Assembly (NCBI RefSeq): GCF_019038415.1
Contig: NZ_JAFKRG010000014.1
Coordinates: 39,194 to 103,193 of the forward strand
DNA: 64,000 nt
Direction of reading: 5' to 3'
DNA from: Synechococcus sp. CCY 9618
GTDB lineage: Bacteria > Cyanobacteriota > Cyanobacteriia > PCC-6307 > Cyanobiaceae
This document shows positions 28,350 through 38,578 of this stretch, one piece after another. Both the position numbers and the translations under genes were made by a program. Below the pieces are notes generated by a model. That model was not told the origin of the DNA. It saw only the letters and a program-made list of their open reading frames with translations, and did no database searches. How positions within the stretch are numbered: position 1 is the first letter of the stretch; every line of letters begins with the position of its first letter.

Positions 28350-30641
28350 TCAGCCGGCGATGGCCCGCATGTACCGGCCCCAGAGCTCGGCCACCAGGCC
28401 ACCGGAGGCGCCCTGGGTGGGACGGTTGTCGTCGTTGCCCATCCAGATGCCGGTGAGGATGCGGGTGGAGGGGGAGTAGCCCACGAACAGCACGTCGACG
28501 CCGTTGTCGGTGGTGCCGGTCTTGCCGCGGGCGTCGGCCACCACCCCGGCCGCTGAGCCGGTGCCCCCGCTCACCACGCCCCGCAGCAGGGCATCCATCT
28601 CGGCGGCCACCGCCGGCTCGATCAGTTGCTGGGGGCGTTCGCCGATCGGCGTGGTGACACCCGAAGGAGGGCAGCTGGCCAGGTCGCGGACGGAGCCGCA
28701 GATGCCCAGGTCGTAGATGCGTTTCACCCCGTGCAGGGGCACCGAGCGACCGCCGTTGGCCACCACGGCGTAGGCCCGGGCCAGTTCGTAGAGGTAGGTC
28801 TCCTTGCCGCCGAGCACCATCGAGAAGCTCTGCTCCAGGGGGGTGCTGATGCCCAGCCGGCGGGCCTCGGCCACCACCTTGTCCAGGCCGGCCTTCTGGG
28901 CCAGCCGCAGGGCCACCACGTTCTCCGAGCTGGCGAAGCCCGCCGCCACGCTGGTGGCCCCGGCCCCGCCGTGGCGGCAGCCGGCCACATAGGCCAGGGG
29001 CGCGCAGGACACGGCGTCGCCGGGTTTCACGCCGGCCTCCAGGGCCGCCAGGAAGGCGAACAGCTTGAAGGTGGACCCGGGCTGGCGCAGGGCCTGCACC
29101 CGGTCGAAGCTGGAACGGGAGTAGTCGCCGCCGCCCACGTAGGCCAGGATCGCGCCGGTGCCGTAGTCGATCGAGATCACGGCCCCCTGGGTGAGGCCGG
29201 CCCGGCCTCCCGGCCCCTCCAGGAAGCCCTTGAGCTGCTTCTGGGCGATGGCCTGCAGACGGGGATCGATGCTGCTGATCACCGCGTAGTTGCCCCGGGC
29301 CTCGGGGCTGCTGAGATCGAGGGCGAAACGGCGGCCCTCCAACTCACCGATCACGTAGTCGCTGAAATAGGGGTAGGTGGAGTAGGTGGATTCGCGGCAG
29401 GCGGAGGGGTCGATGTTGAGCGGCCGTCGCCTGGCGTCGATCAGCTGCTGGTCGGAGAGGTAGCCCTCGGCGTGCATGCGCCCCAGCACCAGGTCGCGGC
29501 GCTCCCGGCCCCAGGTGGGGTTCTCCCGGTTGCAGGGGCTGTAGCCGTTGGGGTTGGGCAGCAGGCCCACCAGGAACGCCGATTCGGCCACGTCGAGGGC
29601 GCTGGCCGACTTGCGGAAGTAGAGCTGGGACGCCTGTTCGAAGCCCTCGGCCCCCAGGCCCAGATAGGCCCGGTCGAGGTACATCTTGAGGATCCGGTTC
29701 TTGCTGAAGCCCGCCTCCAGCTGCCAGGCCACCCACAGCTCCCGCAGCTTGCGGGCCACCGACACATCGGTGCCCACCGCCGGGTAGACCATGCGCGCCA
29801 CCTGCTGGGCCAGGCCGCTGCCGCCGCCGGTGCCCAGCAGCAGGGAGCGGGCGGTGCCGAACAGGTCGATGCCGCTGTTCCAGCCGAAACGGGAGTCCTC
29901 CGAGGCGATCAGGGCCTGGCGCAGGTGCAGGGGATAGTCGGCCAGGGTGGGCAGGGCTGTCGAGGAGCCCTCGGCGGCGTCGATCTGGCGGCCGTCGGTG
30001 GAGAACACCTTCACCGGACCGCTGACCGAGCGGATCGAGGAGCCGCCGCTGATGGTGGTGGCCAGCAGCAGACCCCCCAGCCCCAGGCCCGAACCCACCA
30101 GCGCGCCGACGGCCCCCCAGTGGATCAGCTGGCCGAGGGGGCTGCGGGGATGGCGGTAAAGCAGGGTGGGGCCCTCCCCCTTGAGGGGGGAGCCGAGCTG
30201 CAGCCGGTCCCCGTCCCGCAGGTGGATGGCGCGGATGCGGCGGTCGCGGTGGAACAGGCCGTTGGCGGAGTCGAAGTCCTCACAGAGGTAGTCCCTCTCG
30301 CCGGGGCGCTCCTGCTCCACGATGGCGTGCACCCGGCTGACGCCGGTGGCCTCGGCCTGAAGTTCGCAGACCGGATCCCGGCCGATGCGGTAGCGGCCTC
30401 CCTCCAGGGCCAGCCGTCCCCGGCAGTCGCCGCCGATCCAGAGCTCCAGCCAGGCCCCGTGCCGGTTGAGGTTCCCCAGGGCGGCCATCACGGCCCGGCG
30501 GCGGCCTTCGCTGGGGGCGGGACCGGTGAACGCCCGCCGCAGGGCGGCCCAGCCGGCGGGCTCTGCGGCATTGGCGCCTGCCCCGTACGGGTCCGGAGCA
30601 GGCGCCCGCAGCGCTGACGCCTGCTCCGTCGTCCCCGGCAT
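28350..30641 (-). CDS. class A penicillin-binding protein with N-terminal FHA domain
   Basis: About 763 residues. An FHA domain comes first (GGRYRIGRDPVCELQ, GVSRVHAIVEQ, then DSANGLFHRDRRIR), next one membrane helix (VGALVGSGLGLGGLLLATTI), a GT51 glycosyltransferase domain with the catalytic Glu in ASEDSRFGWNSGIDLFG, and a transpeptidase domain with the SxxK Ser in PGSTFKLF, SSENVVALRL, and GKTGTTDNGVDV. It would polymerise and cross-link peptidoglycan. An FHA domain reads phosphothreonine, so the enzyme may be recruited or controlled by a kinase. It is divergent, 59 bases away, from an operon encoding another FHA protein, a kinase-fold protein and a PP2C phosphatase. The start is uncertain: ATG 30641 adds a low-complexity lead, ATG 30488 starts just before the FHA domain. 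Confidence 0.9.
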   Translation of the reverse strand: MPGTTEQASALRAPAPDPYGAGANAAEPAGWAALRRAFTGPAPSEGRRRAVMAALGNLNRHGAWLELWIGGDCRGRLALEGGRYRIGRDPVCELQAEATGVSRVHAIVEQERPGERDYLCEDFDSANGLFHRDRRIRAIHLRDGDRLQLGSPLKGEGPTLLYRHPRSPLGQLIHWGAVGALVGSGLGLGGLLLATTISGGSSIRSVSGPVKVFSTDGRQIDAAEGSSTALPTLADYPLHLRQALIASEDSRFGWNSGIDLFGTARSLLLGTGGGSGLAQQVARMVYPAVGTDVSVARKLRELWVAWQLEAGFSKNRILKMYLDRAYLGLGAEGFEQASQLYFRKSASALDVAESAFLVGLLPNPNGYSPCNRENPTWGRERRDLVLGRMHAEGYLSDQQLIDARRRPLNIDPSACRESTYSTYPYFSDYVIGELEGRRFALDLSSPEARGNYAVISSIDPRLQAIAQKQLKGFLEGPGGRAGLTQGAVISIDYGTGAILAYVGGGDYSRSSFDRVQALRQPGSTFKLFAFLAALEAGVKPGDAVSCAPLAYVAGCRHGGAGATSVAAGFASSENVVALRLAQKAGLDKVVAEARRLGISTPLEQSFSMVLGGKETYLYELARAYAVVANGGRSVPLHGVKRIYDLGICGSVRDLASCPPSGVTTPIGERPQQLIEPAVAAEMDALLRGVVSGGTGSAAGVVADARGKTGTTDNGVDVLFVGYSPSTRILTGIWMGNDDNRPTQGASGGLVAELWGRYMRAIAG

Positions 30642-30700
30642 CCTCGGCCCAGCTGCCTTGCTCCCATACGCTACCCGCAGCGATCGGAGCGGCCGGCCAG

Positions 30701-30985
30701 GTGGAGCAACGGCGGGATCCATGGGCACCCTTCCGCATCTGGACCGCCCTGACCATCGGGGTGTATGCGGTGCGGGCCGCCTTCGCCGCCACCTGGGTGG
30801 GGGCGATTCCGGGGTGGGTGCTGCTGCTCCTGCTGCTGGTGGCCCTGGCCCTGGCCACCGCAGCCCTGCTCTTCCCCGGTCGGGTGGTCCCCTGGCGGGA
30901 GGGGGAGCCCATGGGCTGGTGGGGCCGGTTTCTGGCCGACCGGCGGCTGGGCCGCCGCCGGGACCCCCGCGACCCTTCCCGATGA
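30701..30985 (+). CDS. small membrane protein heading the FHA/kinase/PP2C operon
   Basis: 94 residues from a GTG start. Two hydrophobic segments (IWTALTIGVYAVRAAFAATW and IPGWVLLLLLLVALALATAAL) are followed by a basic cytosolic tail (RRLGRRRDPRDPSR). No family recognised. Its stop overlaps the start of the membrane FHA gene (ATGA), so it belongs to that operon, perhaps as a membrane scaffold. The product has no catalytic motif. Confidence 0.65.
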   Translation: MEQRRDPWAPFRIWTALTIGVYAVRAAFAATWVGAIPGWVLLLLLLVALALATAALLFPGRVVPWREGEPMGWWGRFLADRRLGRRRDPRDPSR

Positions 30986-31704
30986 GCGCCCATCCCCGCC
31001 TGGAGCTGCGCGACGATCCACGCCGCCGCGTGCCGCTGGATCCCAGGGTGCCCCTGTCCATCGGCCGGGATCCGGCCAGCGGGCTCTGTCTCAGCGAGGG
31101 GGAGGGGGTGTCCCGCCGCCATGCCCTGGTGCGGGTCTCGCGGACGCGGCCGGACCAGTGGCTGCTCTGCGACCTGGGCAGCGCCAACGGCACCTATCTC
31201 GAAGGTTCCCGGTTGCGGGACTGCCGGCCCCTCTCCGACGGCGACGAGATCCGCTTGGGCCAGCAGGGGCCGGTGCTGCTGTTCCGCGCCGCCGCCGGCC
31301 CGGTGGCCTCCGCGGGCGCCCCCACGCCGGCCAAGGCACCGGTGGTGGCACCGGCAGGAGCCGGCCAGCTGGATTTCGCCGGCCGTTCCCTGCCCATCGC
31401 CCGGATCCGCTCGGCCTACGTGCGCAGCCGCCGCCGCCACCCCCAGGCGTTCAGCTGGTGGCTGCTGCTCTGCCTGGGCGGGCTGCTGCTGCTTCCCTTC
31501 CCCTGGCTGTTCTGGCCGCTGCAGGTGGGGGCGCTGGCGGGCTGGATCGTGTTGGGATCCCGCTGGGAGCATCTGCTGGAGGTGACCCTGCAGGACGGCC
31601 TGGCCTACCGCCACCGCTTCGACAGCCTGACCACGGCCCTGGCCCACCGCAACGGCATCCGCAAGGCCATGGCGACGGGCCCGGCGGCCGGGAGGCGGCC
31701 ATGA
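30982..31704 (+). CDS. membrane FHA-domain protein
   Basis: 240 residues. An N-terminal FHA domain has the conserved GR pair (28-29), SRRH (44-47) and GSANGTY (66-72), the residues that hold phosphothreonine. After an Ala/Pro-rich linker and a basic stretch (YVRSRRRHPQ) come two close membrane segments (SWWLLLCLGGLLLLPFPWLF and a second GALAGWIVLG), then a short soluble tail. It is likely a membrane-bound phosphopeptide reader for the kinase encoded next. Starts and stops overlap both neighbours by four bases (ATGA). Confidence 0.87.
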   Translation: MSAHPRLELRDDPRRRVPLDPRVPLSIGRDPASGLCLSEGEGVSRRHALVRVSRTRPDQWLLCDLGSANGTYLEGSRLRDCRPLSDGDEIRLGQQGPVLLFRAAAGPVASAGAPTPAKAPVVAPAGAGQLDFAGRSLPIARIRSAYVRSRRRHPQAFSWWLLLCLGGLLLLPFPWLFWPLQVGALAGWIVLGSRWEHLLEVTLQDGLAYRHRFDSLTTALAHRNGIRKAMATGPAAGRRP

Positions 31705-33056
31705 ACTGGATCCTGCCGGAGGGAGCCAGCCTGGACTTCGAGGGGGTGGCCGGCCCGGTGCGGATCGTGCGGGGCCTGGGGGGAGGCACCCAGGGCCAGG
31801 TCTACGAGGTGGAGCTGGAGGGGGAGCGGCTGGCCCTGAAGTGGTACCTGCCGGCCTGCATCGCCCGCGATCGGGGCCTGGAGCGGCGTCTGGGCGAGAG
31901 CATCCGGGCGACCGCCCCCACCGACGCCTTCCTCTGGCCCATTGCCCTGCTGCGGGCCAGCGCGTCCAGCCGACCCCTGATCCGCATCCGCGAGGAGAGC
32001 TTCGGCTACCTGATGCCCCTGCGTCCCGCCTCCTACGTGGGCGCCAGCGAGCATGCCGCCGGCCGCCTGGCCATCGGTCTGCGCCAGGTGCTGCGGGCCT
32101 GCTTCTTCCTGGCCGACGCCTTCCATGCCCTCCACCTGGCGGGCCTCTGCTACAAGGACGTCTCCCTGGGCAACCTGTTCCTGGAGCCCGGCAGCGGCCG
32201 CATCCTGATCTGCGACAACGACAACGTCGCCGTGGACGGCTCCGGCGAGGGGGCCGTGCTCGGCACCCCGGGCTTCATGGCCCCGGAGGTGTTGCTGGGC
32301 CAGGCCCGCCCCGGGGCCGACAGTGACCTGTTCTCCCTGGCGGTGCTGCTGTTCCGGCTGCTCACCCGCCACGATCCCCTGCGGGGCCAGATGGAGCTGG
32401 CGATCCGCTGCCTCGACGAACCGGCCCGACGGCGCCTGTGCGGCGAGGACCCGGTGTTCATCTTCGATCCGGTGGACGCCCGCAACCGGCCCGATCCGAT
32501 CGAACACGCCGCGGCCCTGATCACCTGGCCCATCTACCCCCGCCCCCTGCAGGCCCTGTTCGAGCAGACCTTCTGCCGGGGCATGAAGCAACCGTCGCGC
32601 CGCACCCTCACCGGCCAGTGGAAGCAGGAGCTGGCCCGCACCCTCGACAGCCGCGTCCTCTGCGTCAGCTGCGACCAGGAGAATTTCCGGCCGGCCGGCG
32701 GGTCGCGGCCGTGCTGGAGCTGCGGCACCCCCCTGCCGGAGGGGGTCAGCCTGACGCTGCCCCGGGGGACGGTGGCGGCCGCACCCGACAACGAGCTGCA
32801 CCCCCACCATTTCGATGCCCTGGCCGGGGAGGATCTGCGCCATCCCATCGCCCGGGTGGTGGCCCATCCCCAGGACCCCCGCCGGCTGGGGCTGCGGAAT
32901 CTCTCCGCGGAGGCCTGGAGCGCCGAGGCCGCCGATGGCCGCCCGCACCGGGTGGCGCCGGGAGAGAGCTGTAGCCTCGCCGCACCGATCCGGATCCACA
33001 CCCCGGCCGGCCCCATCGCCGTGCAGCGCCCAGCCCGGCCGGCCCCTGCCGCCTGA
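31701..33056 (+). CDS. protein kinase-fold protein with C-terminal zinc ribbon (TerY-P type)
   Basis: 451 residues. Kinase features: glycine-rich loop RGLGGGTQGQVYEV (24-37), Lys47 in ALKWYL, catalytic loop YKDVSLGN (151-158, with Asp153 and Asn158), APE-like TPGFMAPE (189-196). The DFG motif is replaced by DND (172-174), and the HRD His is Tyr. After the kinase core, Cys321-x2-Cys324 and Cys338-x2-Cys341 form a zinc ribbon, followed by a beta-rich domain. Kinases with a C-terminal zinc ribbon are part of the TerY-P triad (kinase, vWA, PP2C) known from comparative genomics of tellurite-resistance neighbourhoods. The same trio is here. Metal binding and phosphotransfer look possible but are not proven. 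Confidence 0.87.
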   Translation: MNWILPEGASLDFEGVAGPVRIVRGLGGGTQGQVYEVELEGERLALKWYLPACIARDRGLERRLGESIRATAPTDAFLWPIALLRASASSRPLIRIREESFGYLMPLRPASYVGASEHAAGRLAIGLRQVLRACFFLADAFHALHLAGLCYKDVSLGNLFLEPGSGRILICDNDNVAVDGSGEGAVLGTPGFMAPEVLLGQARPGADSDLFSLAVLLFRLLTRHDPLRGQMELAIRCLDEPARRRLCGEDPVFIFDPVDARNRPDPIEHAAALITWPIYPRPLQALFEQTFCRGMKQPSRRTLTGQWKQELARTLDSRVLCVSCDQENFRPAGGSRPCWSCGTPLPEGVSLTLPRGTVAAAPDNELHPHHFDALAGEDLRHPIARVVAHPQDPRRLGLRNLSAEAWSAEAADGRPHRVAPGESCSLAAPIRIHTPAGPIAVQRPARPAPAA

Positions 33057-33059
33057 CCG

Positions 33060-33800
33060 ATGCCGTTCCCCGACGTCAAGCTGGCCAACCGGCCGCTCCA
33101 TTTCATCTATCTCTGCGACTGCTCCGGCTCCATGGCGGCGTCGGGCAAGATGCAGGCCCTCAACCAGGCCATCCGCCAGTCCCTGCCAGGCATGGCGGCG
33201 GTGGCCCGGGACAACCCGGAAGCGCGGGTGCTGGTGCGGGCCGTGAGCTTCGCCGACCACGCCGCCTGGCACATCCAGACGCCCACCCCCGTGGACCAGC
33301 TGGAGTGGCGTGATCTGCAGGCCGGCGGCATCACGGCGATGGGGGAGGCCCTGCAGCTGGTGGCGGCGGCCCTGCAGACGCCGCCGATGGAGGTGCGCGC
33401 CCTGCCGCCGGTGCTGGTGCTGATCTCCGATGGCCAGCCCACCGACGACTTCGCCGCCGGCATGGCGGCCCTGCTGCGCATGCCCTGGGCCCAGAAGGCG
33501 GTGCGGCTCGCCATCGCCCTGGGTCACGATGCCGACCTGGAGGTGCTGCAGCGCTTCATCGGCAGCGACCCCTCTCCCACGGCCGGCCGCTCCCCCCGCC
33601 GTCCCCTGCAGGCGAGCAATGCCACCTCCCTGGCCCAGTACATCCAGTGGGCCTCCACCGCCGTGGTGGGGGCCGCCTCGATGCCGGCCAGCCGGGTGCA
33701 GGAGACCCCCCTGGAGGCACCTGCCGGCAACATTCCCCTGCCGGATCTGCCCCCCACCGTGCTGGATCCCACCGACGACGTCGGTCTGACGGTGTGGTGA
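33060..33800 (+). CDS. TerY-like vWA-domain protein
   Basis: 246 residues, a single von Willebrand factor A domain with a full MIDAS: DCSGSM (Asp20, Ser22, Ser24), Thr92 in GGITAMG and Asp124 in LISDGQPTDD. The family resembles TerY, a cytosolic metal-binding vWA protein. The C-terminal 60 residues are Pro/Ala-rich and unstructured. It starts three bases after the kinase stop and its stop overlaps the PP2C start. In TerY-P triads this protein is thought to be the substrate or scaffold for the kinase and phosphatase. Confidence 0.9.
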   Translation: MPFPDVKLANRPLHFIYLCDCSGSMAASGKMQALNQAIRQSLPGMAAVARDNPEARVLVRAVSFADHAAWHIQTPTPVDQLEWRDLQAGGITAMGEALQLVAAALQTPPMEVRALPPVLVLISDGQPTDDFAAGMAALLRMPWAQKAVRLAIALGHDADLEVLQRFIGSDPSPTAGRSPRRPLQASNATSLAQYIQWASTAVVGAASMPASRVQETPLEAPAGNIPLPDLPPTVLDPTDDVGLTVW

Positions 33801-35110
33801 ACCGCTGGGCGGCACCGATCGGTGCCAGCCGGGCGGGGGCGGCCCACCGACGGGCGAACCGTCCCTGTCAGGACGCCCTGCTCTGCCGGGAACTGCGCAG
33901 TGCCGATGGCCGGCCGGTGATGGTGATGGCCGTGGCCGACGGCCACGGGGGCCGGCGCTACCTGCGCAGCGACGTGGGCAGCAGACTGGCCTGCGAAGGG
34001 GCCCTGGCGGCGGTGGAGCGCGCCCTGCAGGAGAGGCCCCCGGGGGATGGCGACGGGGGCTGGAGCCGCTGGCTGGAGCGGGAACTGCCTGAGGCCGTCG
34101 TGGCCGGCTGGCTGCAGGCAGTGGAGGCCGACTGGCATCGGCAGCCCGGGGAGGGTCCGTTTCAGCCCCTGCTCTATGGCAGCACCCTGGGCCTGGTGGT
34201 GATGACGCCCCTGTGGTGGGGGCACACGGGCCTGGGGGACTGGGACCTGGTGCGGGTGGAGGCCGATGGTCGTGCCCTGCTGGTCGAGGAGGAGAGCGAC
34301 CCTGCCGCCGCCGGGGAGGCCACCTGCAGCCTCTGCCTGCCGCAGGCGGCCGCCCTGTTCGCCCCACGGGCGGCCCTGCACCCGATCCCCCCGGACGACG
34401 ACGCCTTCGCCCTGGTGCTCTGCACCGACGGCATCCGCAAGTCCTGCGCCACCGACGCCGACTTCCTCACCCTGGCGGCCTGGCTGGCGCGCAGCGGCGG
34501 CGAGGCGGGATCCGAGGGGGCGGGCACCCTGGAGGCGGCGCTGGATCGGATCAGCCGGGAGGGCAGCGGCGACGACGTGACCGTGGCCATTGGCCGCCTT
34601 GGTGTGCCGGGGGAGGAGCCTGCGGCAGCGGGTGGGCCGGCCCCGGCCCGGGCCCAGACTCCCCCACCGCCTCGCCCCGCCATCGGCCGGGCCGTGGCCA
34701 TCGGCCTGGGCCTGGCCGCTGCCGGCGCTGCCCTGCTGGCCCTGGTCTGGCCCCGCAGCGGACCGCCTGAGGTGTTGCCGGCCGCCTCGCCGGGCCTGCA
34801 GGCCGCCCGGGAGGAGGTGGCCCGCCTCTGCGCCCAGCCCACCACCATCCCCCTGGCCCTGCGGCGCCGCGCCGAACTGTTCGCGGCCCTGCGCAAGGGC
34901 CAGGCGGATCCCACCCGGCTCAAGGCCGCCGCCGCCGGCGATCCCCTGGCGGCCCTGATCGCTGCCGACGTCGCCCCGACGGCGCCGGGGGTTCCGGCCC
35001 AGACGTCCCGGCCGCGGCCGCTGCAGGCCCTCGGCGCCTGCCCCGCCCTGCTGGCGGCCCTGGATCAGCAGTGGGCCGCTGCCCCGCCCAGCCCCCCTCC
35101 CGCTCCCTGA
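33797..35110 (+). CDS. PP2C-family phosphatase with membrane anchor
   Basis: 437 residues from a GTG that overlaps the vWA stop (GTGA). The PP2C domain holds Asp26 in RPCQDALL, the metal-binding ADGHGG (47-52), TDGIRKS (Asp211) and GSGDDVTVAI (259-260). After a Pro-rich linker a single membrane helix lies at about 296-318, then an extracytoplasmic or lumenal Ala/Pro-rich helical tail. It would remove phosphates placed by the neighbouring kinase at the membrane. The frame is open upstream of 33797 but that part overlaps the vWA gene and is not conserved. Confidence 0.88.
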   Translation: MNRWAAPIGASRAGAAHRRANRPCQDALLCRELRSADGRPVMVMAVADGHGGRRYLRSDVGSRLACEGALAAVERALQERPPGDGDGGWSRWLERELPEAVVAGWLQAVEADWHRQPGEGPFQPLLYGSTLGLVVMTPLWWGHTGLGDWDLVRVEADGRALLVEEESDPAAAGEATCSLCLPQAAALFAPRAALHPIPPDDDAFALVLCTDGIRKSCATDADFLTLAAWLARSGGEAGSEGAGTLEAALDRISREGSGDDVTVAIGRLGVPGEEPAAAGGPAPARAQTPPPPRPAIGRAVAIGLGLAAAGAALLALVWPRSGPPEVLPAASPGLQAAREEVARLCAQPTTIPLALRRRAELFAALRKGQADPTRLKAAAAGDPLAALIAADVAPTAPGVPAQTSRPRPLQALGACPALLAALDQQWAAAPPSPPPAP

Positions 35111-35115
35111 CCCCG

Positions 35116-35778
35116 ATGGCCCTGCGTCTGCTGCTTGATTCCGCCGATCCCGATCAGTGGCAGCGCTGGCTGCCCACTGGCCTGTTCCAGGGCATCACCA
35201 CCAACCCCACCCTGCTGCGGCGGGCCGGCCAGCCCTGCACCCTTGAGCACCTGGCCCGGCTGACGGCCACCGCCACCGGCCTGGGTTGCCGGGAGATTCA
35301 CCTGCAGACCTGGGGCGGAGACGACGAGCGCCAGCTGGCCAACGGCCGGGCCCTGGCGGCCCTTGATCCCCAGCGGGTGTTCGTGAAAGTTCCGATCACC
35401 CGGGGCGGGGCCGGGGTGGGCCGCGCCCTGATCGCTTCAGGGGTGCCGGTCACCTTCACCGCCTGCTACGAGGTGGCCCAGGTGCTGGTGGCGGCGGCGC
35501 TGGGCGCCGACGGCATCGCCGCCTACCTGGGCCGCATCGGTGATCTGGGCCGTGACGGCCACGGCGAGCTGATCGCCATGCAGCGCTGCCTGGAGGGTGT
35601 GGGCTCCAGCACGAGGTTGCTGGTGGCGAGCCTGCGTGCTCCGGAGGACCTGGCCCGTCTGGCGGCCGCCGGCCTGGCCCACCACACCATCAGCCCGGCG
35701 ATCGCCTCTGCCCTGTTCGCCAGCGAGGCCACGGCCGCCGCCGCCGAACAGTTCGCCCGGGATGCATCGGCTGGCTGA
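35116..35778 (+). CDS. transaldolase-family protein, short form
   Basis: 220 residues. FQGITTNPTLLRRAG and RVFVKVPITRGG (Lys that would form the Schiff base) identify the short transaldolase/fructose-6-phosphate aldolase family, with AGLAHHTISPAIASALF near the end. Standard transaldolase is longer (about 330), and this class often acts on small carbonyls, so the substrate is open. It starts five bases after the PP2C stop and seems to be the last gene of the kinase operon; whether it is part of the function or a passenger is unknown. It converges with the PSRP-3 gene. Confidence 0.85.
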   Translation: MALRLLLDSADPDQWQRWLPTGLFQGITTNPTLLRRAGQPCTLEHLARLTATATGLGCREIHLQTWGGDDERQLANGRALAALDPQRVFVKVPITRGGAGVGRALIASGVPVTFTACYEVAQVLVAAALGADGIAAYLGRIGDLGRDGHGELIAMQRCLEGVGSSTRLLVASLRAPEDLARLAAAGLAHHTISPAIASALFASEATAAAAEQFARDASAG

Positions 35779-35799
35779 GCTCTGGCGGCGCTGAGCGAA

Positions 35800-37143
<1,344 letters not shown>

Positions 37144-37172
<29 letters not shown>

Positions 37173-38475
37173 GGGCGGCGGCGGTGAGCACCTCGTGGCC
37201 GTGGCCCGTCACCGCCACGTCGTCCTCGATGCGGATGCCGATCCCCTTCCAGCGGTCCTCGATGGCTGGCTGGCCCTCCGGCACCGCCAGCCGGTCGCTC
37301 ACATAGAGGCCGGGCTCCACCGTGAGCACCATGCCCGGATCCAGTTCCACCGGATGCTCCCCCAGCCGGTAGGCACCCACGTCGTGGACGTCGAGGCCCA
37401 GCCAGTGGCCGGTGCGGTGCATGTAGAGATGGCGGTAGGCCCCCTGCTCGATCACCCCATCCATCTCCCCGGCCAGCAGGCCCAGGTCGATCAGTCCCTC
37501 CACCAGCACCCGCACGGCGGTGTCGTGCACCTGCTCGGTGGTGCGGCCGGGGGCGACGGCGGCCACGGCGGCCTCCTGGGCGGCGAGCACCAGCTCGTAG
37601 AGGGCCCGCTGCTCGCCGCTGAAGCGCCCGTTGATCGGGAAGGTACGGGTGATGTCGCCGTTGTAGTAGTCGCTGAGGCTGCAGCCGGCGTCGATCAGCA
37701 GCAGGTCGCCGTCGCGGAGGGCGTCGGCATTGGCGGTGTAGTGCAGCACGCAGGCGTTATCGCCGCCGGCCACGATGGATCCATAGGCAGGCCCGCGCGC
37801 TCCCTGCTCAAGAAAGTGCTGCTCGATCACCGCCTGCACCTGCCGTTCGGTGAGACCCGGCCGGGCCACCCGCCGGGCCAGTTCGTGGGCTTCGGCGGAG
37901 ATGCGTCCCGCCTCCCGCAGCCGCACCAGTTCCTCCGGTTCCTTGCGCAGCCGCAGCTCGTGCAGCAGGGGACAGGGGGCCACCAGGCCCAGGGCCGCCG
38001 TGCCGCTGCGGGGGGCCCGATCCAGCTGGCGGGCCCAGGCCCCGAGCACCAGGGGCTCCACCTCGGGGTGGCGCCCCACCCGGAAGGCGATGCCTTCGGC
38101 GCCGTCGAGGTACTCCGGCAGGCGCTGGGCCAGCTCGCTGCGCGGATGCGCCAGATCGGCAGCAAAGGTTTCGACTGCGCCTTCGCATCCCCAGCGGAAG
38201 CCGTTCCACACCTCGGCTCCGGGATCCTTCGCCTCCACGAACAGCACGAAGGGGTTGTCGGGGCGGTGGGGCAGGAACAGGGCCACCGCACCGGGCTCAT
38301 CGAAGCCCGTCAGGTACCAGAAGTCACTGTTCTGACGGAAGGCGTGCTCCACGTCGGCGTGGTGGGTCACCAGGGCCGCGCCCGGGATCACCGCCGCCGC
38401 ACCGCCCAGCTGCTGCAGGAACCGCTGGCGCCGGCGGGCCAGCAGGGCGGCGTCGATCGGAGGGGACGGCGGCAT
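37144..38475 (-). CDS. pepP: Xaa-Pro aminopeptidase (aminopeptidase P)
   Basis: 443 residues. The N-terminal domain (VIPGAALVTHHADVEHAFRQ, NSDFWYLTGF) and C-terminal pita-bread domain with metal ligands in LLIDAGCSLSDYYNGDITR, GHWLGLDVHDVG, LTVEPGLYV and IRIEDDVAVT define aminopeptidase P. It releases N-terminal residues before proline using two Mn ions. The ATG at 38475 (MPPSPPIDAALLARRRQRF) was chosen because it precedes the conserved part; the frame stays open upstream without conserved sequence. Convergent with the HAD gene, with a 29-base overlap of coding sequences. Confidence 0.92.
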
Positions 38476-38578
38476 CGAAGCGATGGACGGTACAGCGAGA
38501 AGATGGCACAGCCGATTAAATACACGTGATCTCCCCGAACCCCAGCGTGGCGCTTTCTCCGGCCTCCTCCCCCCGCGG

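Noticed and set aside
28626..30617. Long open frame (663 codons) on the plus strand
   Set aside because: It lies exactly opposite the PBP gene and its translation is Gly/Ala/Gln/His-rich without domains, as expected for antisense of GC-rich coding DNA.
31605..34367. 920-codon open frame on the minus strand
   Set aside because: Antisense to the kinase, vWA and PP2C genes; no motif, and low-complexity composition.
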